Assembly: GCA_002471665.1 (NCBI GenBank)
Contig: DKQK01000071.1
Coordinates: 1 to 64,000 of the forward strand
Length of the DNA: 64,000 nt
Reading direction: 5' to 3'
Source of the DNA: Gammaproteobacteria bacterium UBA7310
Lineage (GTDB): Bacteria > Pseudomonadota > Gammaproteobacteria > Pseudomonadales > Ketobacteraceae
Position 1 is the stretch's first letter. Each line of letters begins with the position of its first letter. The position numbers and the translations under genes were made by a program. Positions 37,869-45,065 of the stretch are shown here, piece by piece. Under the pieces are notes generated by a model that was not told the DNA's origin, searched no databases, and was given only the letters and a program-made list of their open reading frames with translations.

Positions 37869-38915
37869 CTACTGCTGGCCGGGCGCCTCGCCCGGCATTT
37901 TTTCGCCACCGTCCTGGTTGAGGCTACGTCGGTATTTTGAAGGTGGCATGCCGGTCCAGCGCTTGAATGCGCGATGAAAAGCGCTCTGCTCTGAGTACCC
38001 CAACATCATGGCAATATCCAAAAAATTGTAGTCATTGCGGATGTATTCCAGGGCCATGCGCCGACGCAGATCATCCACCATTTCCTGAAAGTTAATGCCC
38101 TGTTTGGCCAGCGCCCGCTGCAGGCTGCGCTCATTCTGCTGCAGAAATTCACAGGTCTGCTTCAGGGTAGGCGCCCCATGGGGCAGATTTTCCACAATGT
38201 AACGCTGAACTGTTTCCACCAACTCGTCGGTGGCCGCCAACGATTGCAGTACCTGGCTGGCATGCTCCTCCAGAATGATCTTCAGCCGCGGATCACGATA
38301 GGCCGACACTTGCTGCAGCCCGGCCAGATCCACTGTAATCTGGTTGCAGGGTTGATTGAAGTAACAGCGCGATTGCAGGAACTGGTCATAAAAATGCGGC
38401 CTTGGGCCACCATCGTGCTGAAAGCGAACACTCAGGTAATGGGTCTCATCGCTGGTGGTGGCACGGGATAACGACAAACTGCTGGAAACGAAATAGTCCA
38501 CCACATGTCGGCTGCAGGTGCCGCCCTGCAGACTGAACTCACAGCTCAAAGTCTCACTGTCTGACGTCCATTTCATATTGAGGGCATTGGTCACGATGGT
38601 GGCAAACTGCTGGATATACTGGATGCCTTCGATACCGTTCTCGCCGGCCATGATCAGATACCCCAGGCGCCCCCAGTGACGGGCAAGAAAGTTTTCCCCC
38701 ACTTTCAAACCAATATACGCTTCACCTGAAAACTTCGCTGCGGCCTCAAACAGGGTGGAAAACAGCGCAAAATCCACATAGCCATTGGCAGCTTCATCAT
38801 CGGGATTAAAACCCTGCTGCTGATAAAAATCAGCCGCAGACAAGCCGATACTATCCAGGTATTCACCGATGGCTTCAATCAGTTCAATCGCAACATGTAA
38901 GCGTGGTGTCGTCAT
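37869..38915 (-). CDS. AraC-family transcriptional regulator
   Basis: A 348-aa regulator of the same broad architecture as the one at 259-1341: an arabinose-binding-like N-terminal domain ('ALFSTLFEAAAKFSGEAYIGLKVGENF') and a C-terminal double helix-turn-helix ('LDIAMMLGYSEQSAFHRAFKRW', then TGMPPSKYRR). The first HTH region 'TLKQTCEFLQQNERSLQRALAKQGINF' is also clear. ATG at 38915 with a weak AAGAA site. It is divergent from the unknown 124-aa gene and convergent with the P450 gene, so it may regulate either. The final residues overlap the P450 terminator. Confidence 0.9.
   Translation of the reverse strand: MTTPRLHVAIELIEAIGEYLDSIGLSAADFYQQQGFNPDDEAANGYVDFALFSTLFEAAAKFSGEAYIGLKVGENFLARHWGRLGYLIMAGENGIEGIQYIQQFATIVTNALNMKWTSDSETLSCEFSLQGGTCSRHVVDYFVSSSLSLSRATTSDETHYLSVRFQHDGGPRPHFYDQFLQSRCYFNQPCNQITVDLAGLQQVSAYRDPRLKIILEEHASQVLQSLAATDELVETVQRYIVENLPHGAPTLKQTCEFLQQNERSLQRALAKQGINFQEMVDDLRRRMALEYIRNDYNFLDIAMMLGYSEQSAFHRAFKRWTGMPPSKYRRSLNQDGGEKMPGEAPGQQ
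37878..37903 (+). terminator. Rho-independent terminator of P450 gene
   Basis: GCCGGGCG (37878-37885), loop CCT, CGCCCGGC (37889-37896), then A and TTTTTT. This is a classical intrinsic terminator 28 nt after the P450 stop. It lies inside the last codons of the convergent AraC gene. Confidence 0.88.
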
Positions 38916-38940
38916 TTCTTATTTGGCTTGATCTTGATTC

Positions 38941-38949
38941 TGTTATGAT
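38941..38949 (+). promoter_or_regulatory. Candidate extended -10 promoter for 38986 gene
   Basis: TGT followed by TATGAT forms an extended -10 element 36 nt before the start codon. A loose TTGGCT at 38923-38928 could serve as -35 with a short 15-nt spacer. It lies in the short divergent gap with the AraC gene. Confidence 0.4.
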
Positions 38950-38985
38950 GAGACTTGTCATCGTTACCTGGTGTTGAATAGTAAT

Positions 38986-39360
38986 ATGTCCAACAGCGTT
39001 GTTGCCGAAATCCTTATTGAAACACTCAATGATGAGCCTTGCGAACTGGTAAAGCTGCACAATGGCCTGATCATTGCCTTAACCCCCACTGCACTGGGCT
39101 GTTACCGTGATCAGCTATCCCTGCGTGACCCGTTAGGCAACGGCTTGCTGTCTTTTTGTGCTCTCGCGCCACAGCAGCAGATTCGATTCGAGAATCAACG
39201 CTGCATCAGTACCTACAGCGGCGGCTATGTGGGCTTGCTCGATGGCAAAGCCTTGTTAATCGCACCGTACAAGGTTCGGCTGTATCCGAACAATCAGGAT
39301 GGGTTACGCGGACTGAATTGCCTGGCCGAACTGGAATTACCTGAAATCGACGTGCTCTAG
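38986..39360 (+). CDS. Conserved-looking hypothetical protein, unknown
   Basis: A 124-aa protein I do not recognise. It is soluble-looking and beta-rich, with alternating hydrophobics ('VAEILIETLNDEPCELVKLHNGLIIALTPTALGCY') and a second half 'YSGGYVGLLDGKALLIAPYKVRLYPN'. There is no signal peptide or membrane segment, and Cys residues are scattered. I take the ATG at 38986; a GTG at 38971 would add five residues. It is divergent from the AraC gene and alone in its orientation, with a tandem repeat just downstream. A small ligand-sensing or PilZ-like beta-barrel is imaginable, but no RxxxR...D/NxSxxG motif is present. Confidence 0.6.
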   Translation: MSNSVVAEILIETLNDEPCELVKLHNGLIIALTPTALGCYRDQLSLRDPLGNGLLSFCALAPQQQIRFENQRCISTYSGGYVGLLDGKALLIAPYKVRLYPNNQDGLRGLNCLAELELPEIDVL

Positions 39361-39405
39361 GCCTGCGAACCCCGGCCTGCACTGATCCTGTTTTACTCTG
39401 TCCTC

Positions 39406-39485
39406 GATGTCTATGTTCCCGGATGTCTATGGCTCCAGATGTCTATGGCTCCAGATGTCTATGGCTCCAGATGTCTATGGCCCCG
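39406..39485. repeat. Five 16-bp tandem repeats
   Basis: Unit GATGTCTATGGCTCCA. Copies start at 39406, 39422, 39438, 39454 and 39470; the middle three are identical and the outer two differ at a few bases near their 3' ends. It lies between the stop of the 124-aa gene and the stop of the convergent CYTH gene. The unit is not a multiple of three, so it is a non-coding minisatellite likely to vary in copy number between strains. Confidence 0.92.
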
Positions 39486-39493
39486 GGTGTAAC

Positions 39494-39982
39494 TCAGTCA
39501 TCGCGCCATCGGCTATAGGGGTTCGCCACCAGGTTAACATTATAGTAGCGCGGATCACCGGAAACCTCCTGCCCGATCCAGTCCGGCAAAGACACCACCT
39601 GATCTTCGGATTCCAATTCCACTTCCGCCACCACCAGGCCGCTGTTTTCACCCTCAAACACATCGATTTCCCACATCACACCCGCTGCGGGGCGGCAGTA
39701 TCGGGTTTTCTCGATCAGTGGACGCCGGCACAGGCTATCCAGCATCTGCCGGGCATCCTCCAGTGGAATCGGATATTCGAATTCCATCCGTGCCAAGCCC
39801 TGGTTTTCTCCTTTGATGGTTAATCTGGCCTCTTCACCCTCAAGCCGCACCCGCACCGTGGCCAGCCCCTGGCTGGGAATATAGCCCTGGCGGAAAGGGG
39901 TACCCTGGATAGCCGTGCCATCCTCGTTGAACCGCCAACGGTCACTGCTTACCAAAAACTTACGCTCGATCTCAACTGCCAT
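39494..39982 (-). CDS. CYTH-domain (triphosphate tunnel metalloenzyme) protein
   Basis: A 162-aa protein starting 'MAVEIERKFLV' with the ExExK signature of the CYTH family (class IV adenylate cyclase, thiamine triphosphatase and inorganic triphosphatase relatives). Further tunnel-lining charged strands are visible: 'TVRVRLEGEEARLTIKGEN', 'RMEFEYPIPLEDA', 'KTRYCRP' and 'WEIDVFEGENSGLVVAEVELES'. It is the short single-domain form like bacterial tripolyphosphatases. The ATG at 39982 is preferred; an upstream extension is Cys-rich and unlike the family. It lies 34 nt after the small hydrolase gene on the same strand, so probably in one operon. Substrate (tripolyphosphate or similar) is inferred from the family. 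Confidence 0.88.
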   Translation of the reverse strand: MAVEIERKFLVSSDRWRFNEDGTAIQGTPFRQGYIPSQGLATVRVRLEGEEARLTIKGENQGLARMEFEYPIPLEDARQMLDSLCRRPLIEKTRYCRPAAGVMWEIDVFEGENSGLVVAEVELESEDQVVSLPDWIGQEVSGDPRYYNVNLVANPYSRWRDD

Positions 39983-40016
39983 AAGCACTCGTTCAATCCA
40001 TTTACACGGGTTAATA

Positions 40017-40676
40017 CTACAGGAATCGGCCCAACCGCAAAAAATGCACGATATGCTGCCGTACCCGTTTGTCATTCATGATGAAGGTGTGGCCCACAGC
40101 CAGTGCCCTGAAGTCTTTCATGCCTGGATGCCGGCTGCGGCTCACGGATACTTTGCCATCGTTGTCCTCGCCGAACAGAGGTGTAAACCAGGGTTCATAG
40201 GAGGTACGCCCGGCGATCACCCCCACGTCCAGCGGTAACTGATTCTGCTCCCGGGACAGCAGCTGCAGCGGCACACTGGATTCATCGGTTCCCAACTGCA
40301 GAAACGCCGGCCCCATGATGCGCGGCAGCAGGGGAATGCGGCGCAGCACATCCACCACCTCACTGCCCTGTGAAGGGGGCGCCAACATCACCGCACGGCC
40401 CAAACGCCCGGGATGGATATTCCAATGCTGTAACCCGTAACGTAACAGAATCCCACCCAGTGAATGGGTCACGAAATGAATCTGTCCGGTAGCGGGTAGG
40501 GACGGCAGCAGATCGTGCATCAGGTTGCGACACAACTCCGCAACCGTACCGCTTCTGGAGGCGTACCCCTGGTTGATGACGTGAAAGCCCTGCCGCTTCA
40601 GAAAACGCGCCAGCCCCATCATCGCCAGCGGGCTGCGACCCAGGCCATGCAACAGTACCACCGTGTCTGCCGACAT
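40017..40676 (-). CDS. Small alpha/beta hydrolase, triacylglycerol lipase/PGAP1-like
   Basis: A 219-aa cytoplasmic-looking hydrolase. It opens with 'VVLLHGLGRSPLAMMGLARFL' (HG oxyanion motif) and has the nucleophile elbow VTHSLGGIL, a variant of GxSxG with T in the first position. A late 'GHTFIMNDKRV' supplies the His. This pattern is typical of EstA/PGAP1-like lipases. The start is the ATG at 40676 with AAGGAA 8 nt upstream; a TTG at 40709 is rejected. It is first of a two-gene unit with the CYTH gene and divergent from a TetR regulator 94 nt away. Confidence 0.85.
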   Translation of the reverse strand: MSADTVVLLHGLGRSPLAMMGLARFLKRQGFHVINQGYASRSGTVAELCRNLMHDLLPSLPATGQIHFVTHSLGGILLRYGLQHWNIHPGRLGRAVMLAPPSQGSEVVDVLRRIPLLPRIMGPAFLQLGTDESSVPLQLLSREQNQLPLDVGVIAGRTSYEPWFTPLFGEDNDGKVSVSRSRHPGMKDFRALAVGHTFIMNDKRVRQHIVHFLRLGRFL

Positions 40677-40687
40677 AGTCCAGTTCC

Positions 40688-40739
40688 TTGAATGGTAAAC
40701 GTTGTTCAATTATGCTTTTGAAACAATAACAGAAAGCAT
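40688..40739 (+). promoter_or_regulatory. Promoter and operator-like repeat of the TetR gene
   Basis: TTGAAT (40688-40693), 17-nt spacer, TATGCT (40711-40716) form a sigma70-like promoter pointing to the TetR gene. An inverted repeat ATGCTTT (40712-40718) / AAAGCAT (40733-40739) overlaps the -10 and start region, the usual place for TetR autorepression. Confidence 0.5.
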
Positions 40740-40770
40740 ATCCCGCCTCTACCATAAAACAGGACTCGAC

Positions 40771-41385
40771 ATGGCTCGTCGCAATGATCATACACGGGAA
40801 GAAATTCAGGGGATGGCCATCGATGCTACCCGCACCCTCATCGCCAAAGAAGGCCTGGAGGGGGTCAGCGCCCGCAAAGTGGCACAGAAAATCGGTTACA
40901 CGGTCGGCACACTGTACCAGAACTTCGAAAACATCCATGAACTGATTCTGCATGCCAATGCCTTCAGCCTTACCCAGTTACTGGTCGAGCTGGAAAAAGT
41001 CTATCAGGCCGAACCCCGGGCGTTACCCCGGATTATCCGGATCGCCAACACCTATCTTGATTTTGGCCAGCGCCATGAAAAGCAATGGATCGCCATCTTT
41101 CGGCACACTTTGCCACGGGATTTCATCATGCCCGACTGGTACCAGGCTCGTATTGATGCCCTGTTTTCGCTGATTGAACGGGCCGTCAGAGAGCTGGCCC
41201 CCGGCCGTGACAAAAAGCAGATTCAGCTGGCATCACGCACGCTGTGGAGCAGCGTACACGGCATTTGCATTCTGAACATCGGCAATAAACTCTACTCCGA
41301 CAACATCGCCACACCACAAACGCTGATGCAGTCTCTGGTCACCCATTATTTAAGCGCCTGGATACAGGAAGGAAGCAAGGCATGA
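40771..41385 (+). CDS. TetR/AcrR-family transcriptional regulator
   Basis: A 204-aa repressor. The N-terminal helix-turn-helix is clear: 'IDATRTLIAKEGLEGVSARKVAQKIGYTVGTLYQNFENIHELI'. The C-terminal domain contains 'FRHTLPRDFIMPDWYQARIDALFSLIERAV', resembling the WHG (TetR_C_33) domain. The start is the ATG at 40771 with AGGA upstream. Its stop overlaps the start of the LplT-PlsC gene as ATGA, so the two are one transcript. The regulator probably controls its own operon and perhaps the divergent hydrolase in response to a lipid or acyl ligand. Confidence 0.92.
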   Translation: MARRNDHTREEIQGMAIDATRTLIAKEGLEGVSARKVAQKIGYTVGTLYQNFENIHELILHANAFSLTQLLVELEKVYQAEPRALPRIIRIANTYLDFGQRHEKQWIAIFRHTLPRDFIMPDWYQARIDALFSLIERAVRELAPGRDKKQIQLASRTLWSSVHGICILNIGNKLYSDNIATPQTLMQSLVTHYLSAWIQEGSKA

Positions 41386-43274
41386 ACCAGAACAGCGAAT
41401 CCCGATCCCAATTCAGCTTGCTGAAAACGGTGCGCTTTGCCCCCTTTTTCTGGACTCAGTTTTTCGGGGCGTTCAATGATAACCTGTTTAAAAATTCCCT
41501 GTTGGCGCTACTGACCTTCGGCGTGCTGCAATCCGGTATGGAGCTGTCCAAGATGAACAATCTGGGGGCCTTACTGTTTATATTGCCGTTCTTTCTGTTC
41601 TCCGCCCTGGCCGGGCAGCTGGCAGACAAATATGAAAAATCCCTGCTGATTCGATACATCAAGGGCCTCGAAATCATCATCATGCTGCTGGGAGCGGTGT
41701 GTTTTCTCTATCTGCAAACCTGGGGCTTGATGCTGTTATTATTCCTGATGGGCACTCAATCCACCTTCTTTGGCCCCATCAAGTACAGCATCATCCCCCA
41801 GCACCTGCGCGCCGAAGAGCTGGTGGGGGGCAATGCCCTGGTGGAAACCGGCACCTTCATCGCCATCCTGATCGGCACCATTGCGGCCAATGCCCTCAGC
41901 GACTGGCCGTCCGGGCCGCAGATTGTGGCCTGCGTCGTGGTGGTGGTTGCCCTGCTGGGGTTTGCTACCAGCCTGAAAATACCGCCGGGAAACGCCCCCA
42001 GCCCTGATCTGAAAATTCGATTTAATCCGGTGACCGAAACCTGGCATACGATTCAATTCAGCCGTGAAAACAAGGCAGTGTTTCTTGCCATTATGGGCAT
42101 ATCCTGGTTCTGGTTTCTGGGCGCTGCGTACCTCACCCAGATATATGAATACACCAAAGTGGACCTGGGTGGCGCGTCCAGCGTGGTGATGACCCTGTTG
42201 TCGGCATTTTCCATCGGCATCGCTGCCGGTTCGCTGTTCTGCGAGCGTCTGTCGGGTCATAAAATCGAACTGGGACTGGTGCCCTTGGGTTCCATCGGGT
42301 TGACGGTATTTGGACTGGATCTGTTCTTTCATACCACCCCGGCCCACGGTGATGAACTGATCGAAGTGGGCCAGTTTCTCTCGAATCCCATGAATTACCG
42401 GGTGATTTTTGACTTCGTTATGGTTGGGCTTTCCGGCGGACTGTATATCGTACCCCTGTATGCCATGGTGCAGTCGCGTTCCGCAGAGGAACACCGCTCC
42501 CGAATCATTGCCGCCATCAACATCATGAACGCGCTCTTTATGGTGGTATCCGCCGCAACCGGTGTCCTGTTGCTGGGGGTTTTGGATCTGAATATTCCGG
42601 AATTCTTCCTGGTGCTGGCCATTATGAATGCGGTGGTCGCCTGGTTCATCTATACCATCATTCCGGAATTCGCCATGCGGTTCCTGATCTGGATTATTAC
42701 GCACACCATGTATCGGGTAACCCACACCAACCTGCACAAAATACCGGATGAGGGCCCCTGTGTGCTGGTGTGCAATCATGTGTCCTACATGGACGCTCTG
42801 ATTATTGCCGGCGCCTGCCGACGTCCGGTGCGCTTTGTCATGTTCAAACCCATCTACGATCTACCGGTGCTGAATTTTATTTTTCGCACCGGCAAGACCA
42901 TTCCCATCCACGCCAAATCAGTGGATCCGCAAACCTATGAAAACGCGTTCAGGCGCATTTCGCAAGAACTGCGGGAGGAGGAAGTGGTGTGTATATTCCC
43001 GGAAGGCAAGTTGACTCAGGATGGGGCAATTGACGAGTTCAAAACCGGCATCGAAAAGATCATCGGCAAAGATCCGGTGCCCGTTGTACCCATGGCGCTG
43101 AAAGGCTTGTGGGGCAGCTTCTTTAGTCACAAAGACAGCAAAGCGCTGAGCGGGATGCCCAGACGGTTCTGGTCCAAAGTCGAATTGGTGGCCGGTGATG
43201 CGATTGCCCCCGATCAGGTGACAGCAGCCCTGTTGCAGGAGAAAGTGTCGGCCTTACGGGGCAACCATCCATAG
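41382..43274 (+). CDS. MFS lysophospholipid transporter fused to PlsC acyltransferase (LplT-PlsC)
   Basis: A 630-aa inner-membrane fusion. Residues ~15-430 form a 12-TM MFS domain of the LplT type ('FFGAFNDNLFKNSLLALL', 'ALAGQLADKYEKSLLIRYIKGLE'). Residues ~445-630 form a PlsC acyltransferase with NHVSYMD (HX4D near 465) and FPEG (near 540). In E. coli LplT flips lysophospholipid inward and the separate Aas protein reacylates it. Here transporter and acyltransferase are joined and the acyl-ACP synthetase half of Aas is missing, so acyl donor supply must come from elsewhere. It starts within the TetR stop. Lysophospholipid recycling is the expected job, possibly linked to membrane repair under lipid export. 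Confidence 0.9.
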   Translation: MNQNSESRSQFSLLKTVRFAPFFWTQFFGAFNDNLFKNSLLALLTFGVLQSGMELSKMNNLGALLFILPFFLFSALAGQLADKYEKSLLIRYIKGLEIIIMLLGAVCFLYLQTWGLMLLLFLMGTQSTFFGPIKYSIIPQHLRAEELVGGNALVETGTFIAILIGTIAANALSDWPSGPQIVACVVVVVALLGFATSLKIPPGNAPSPDLKIRFNPVTETWHTIQFSRENKAVFLAIMGISWFWFLGAAYLTQIYEYTKVDLGGASSVVMTLLSAFSIGIAAGSLFCERLSGHKIELGLVPLGSIGLTVFGLDLFFHTTPAHGDELIEVGQFLSNPMNYRVIFDFVMVGLSGGLYIVPLYAMVQSRSAEEHRSRIIAAINIMNALFMVVSAATGVLLLGVLDLNIPEFFLVLAIMNAVVAWFIYTIIPEFAMRFLIWIITHTMYRVTHTNLHKIPDEGPCVLVCNHVSYMDALIIAGACRRPVRFVMFKPIYDLPVLNFIFRTGKTIPIHAKSVDPQTYENAFRRISQELREEEVVCIFPEGKLTQDGAIDEFKTGIEKIIGKDPVPVVPMALKGLWGSFFSHKDSKALSGMPRRFWSKVELVAGDAIAPDQVTAALLQEKVSALRGNHP

Positions 43275-43641
43275 CCTATGGTTTGCCAGTTTATTACGCC
43301 ACCTGCTGCGTTGGCGGTTTACCTTCATATTAAGTTGCATATGCGGCTGTAATGTCCGGCTATGATGTCCGGCTGTGTAGGCAGCGGGCATCTCCAATTG
43401 CGGGGTTCCGGTGCAGGAATCCATACCCGCTGTCACCCGGGTCAACCGCGTAAAACAACCAACAGTTATATTCAGGCCCTGCGCTATAACACATCGAACC
43501 ACTTGCCTACCCTCTTCACCGCGCTCTCTACCGCCCCCTTCAACACCTTCCGCAGCACCAGGGGCAGCAGACTCCTGCACCTTGTCTATACTGTTGAAAC
43601 AGTTTTCAGAATGCTCCACATTTCAAACACATAGGTTGACG
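43275..43641. other. 367-nt gap before the pilus ATPase gene
   Basis: No gene is supported. A 13-nt direct repeat with ATGTCCGGCT at 43352-43361 and 43365-43374 is visible. TATACT at 43587-43592, 50 nt before the pilU start, is a possible -10, but no good -35 accompanies it. An upstream in-frame extension of the pilU frame runs through part of this gap but is low-quality protein. Confidence 0.4.
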
Positions 43642-44916
43642 ATGGAATTCTTAGATTATCTCAAATACTTCTCTGAGCGGGATGGCTCCGATCTCTATCT
43701 GACCACGGGTGCGCCCCCCAGTGCCAAGTTCTACGGCAAACTGACCCCCATCGCCAAAGAGTCCCTGCCACCGGGTCGGGTGAAGGAGATCGCTGACTCC
43801 ATCATGACCGCGGAGCAACGTGCCGAATTCGAACACAAACCGGAGATGAACCTGGCCATTTCTGAAACCGGTGTGGGACGCTTTCGGGTCAACATCTTCA
43901 AGCAGCGTAATCAATATTCGATGGTTATCCGCGCCATAAAAACCGACATTCCCAACTATAAGGATTTAGGTTTGCCGGAAATCCTGCCCAAACTGATCAT
44001 GCAGAAGCGCGGCCTGGTCCTGTTCGTGGGTGGCACCGGGTCGGGCAAGTCCACATCGCTGGCGGCGCTGATTGACTACCGCAACAGCAATAGTGCCGGG
44101 CACATCATTACCATCGAAGATCCGGTGGAATTTGTGCACCAGCATAAAATGTCCATCGTCAACCAGCGTGAGGTGGGCATGGACACCAACTGCTATGATG
44201 ACGCCCTTGAAAACACCCTGCGCCAGGCACCGGACGTTATTCTGATCGGCGAGATCCGTACCCAAGAGCAAATGGAGCAAGCCATCGCCTTTGCTGAAAC
44301 CGGGCATCTGTGTATTTCCACCCTGCACGCCAACAACGCCAACCAGGCACTGGACCGGATCATCAACTTCTTTCCCGAAGAGCGTCACAAGCAACTCTTC
44401 CTGGATCTTTCCCTGAACATTCAGGGTTTTGTCTCGCAGCGGCTGATCCCTACCCTGGATGGAAAGCGGGCGGCCGCCATCGAAATTTTGTTGGGTACAC
44501 CGCGTGTTTGCGATCTGATAAAACAGGGTAAAGTGGATGAGATAAAAGAAGTCATGCTGAAGTCGGAAGCCTCCGGCATGCAGACGTTCGACACTGCTCT
44601 CTACAAACTGTATAAGCAGAAAAAAATCTCCATGGAAGAAGCACTGCGTAACGCAGACTCCAAAAACAACCTGCGCCTGCGCATTACCCTGGAAGAAAAA
44701 CCCAACAATCAGGATGACACTGCGGAGAAAAAACCCACTGCACCGGCGGCGGCATCTGCCGACAAACCGCAACCCGGCACACCTTCAGCAAACACCAAAG
44801 AAGAGGCCAAACCCAGCCCAAGCCTGTCTGAATTATCACTGCAACCCATCGATGAGCAGGAAGAGGAACAACCGGCCAACAACGGACGCGCTTCCTTCAA
44901 TGTGCCAAAAAAATAG
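43642..44916 (+). CDS. pilU: PilU-like twitching motility retraction ATPase
   Basis: A 424-aa hexameric ATPase of the type IV pilus retraction family. It starts 'MEFLDYLKYFSERDGSDLYLT', typical of PilU. It has Walker A GGTGSGKST (near 130), the Asp box, Walker B 'DVILIGEIRTQEQMEQAIAF' and the His box 'AETGHLCISTLHANNANQALDRIINFFP', which fits PilU. The ATG at 43642 has AGGT upstream. The last ~65 residues (after 'RITLEEKP') are a Pro/Glu/Ala-rich low-complexity extension, making it longer than usual PilU (~380 aa). No pilT or pilin gene is next to it. It would work with PilT in pilus retraction at the inner membrane. Confidence 0.88.
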   Translation: MEFLDYLKYFSERDGSDLYLTTGAPPSAKFYGKLTPIAKESLPPGRVKEIADSIMTAEQRAEFEHKPEMNLAISETGVGRFRVNIFKQRNQYSMVIRAIKTDIPNYKDLGLPEILPKLIMQKRGLVLFVGGTGSGKSTSLAALIDYRNSNSAGHIITIEDPVEFVHQHKMSIVNQREVGMDTNCYDDALENTLRQAPDVILIGEIRTQEQMEQAIAFAETGHLCISTLHANNANQALDRIINFFPEERHKQLFLDLSLNIQGFVSQRLIPTLDGKRAAAIEILLGTPRVCDLIKQGKVDEIKEVMLKSEASGMQTFDTALYKLYKQKKISMEEALRNADSKNNLRLRITLEEKPNNQDDTAEKKPTAPAAASADKPQPGTPSANTKEEAKPSPSLSELSLQPIDEQEEEQPANNGRASFNVPKK

Positions 44917-44929
44917 TGATCACTTTTTT
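44907..44929. terminator. A/T-flanked palindrome at the pilU end
   Basis: AGTGATCACT (44915-44924) is flanked by an A-run on the left and TTTTTT on the right (44924-44929). It overlaps the pilU stop codon. It can form a short hairpin with a U-tail and may act as a weak bidirectional terminator. Confidence 0.4.
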
Positions 44930-45002
44930 AACCTGTGACAATCGGGAGAAATTCACTGAAGTTTCCTGTCATGGGTAATTTTTAGTCTACTCTGAATACT
45001 AT

Positions 45003-45026
45003 AGCGGTACCGTTTGCTGTACCGCT
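45003..45026. promoter_or_regulatory. Inverted repeat upstream of subtilase
   Basis: Perfect 8-bp arms AGCGGTAC (45003-45010) and GTACCGCT (45019-45026) around an 8-nt loop, 40 nt before the start codon. No T-run follows. It may be an operator or a 5'-UTR stem-loop. TACTAT at 44997-45002 is a possible -10 immediately before it. Confidence 0.4.
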
Positions 45027-45065
45027 CCCGAGATATTAGTGTTGTTATCATTACGGGGTTCACCG

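Noticed and set aside
41739..42779. 346-codon minus-strand frame opposite the LplT-PlsC gene
   Set aside because: Antisense shadow of a conserved transporter; His/Gly/Gln-rich without motif or ribosome site.
43411..43641. Extended N-terminus of the PilU-like ATPase
   Set aside because: The extra 77 residues are Thr/Pro/Arg-rich and unlike the family; the ATG at 43642 has a ribosome site and matches the normal PilU start.
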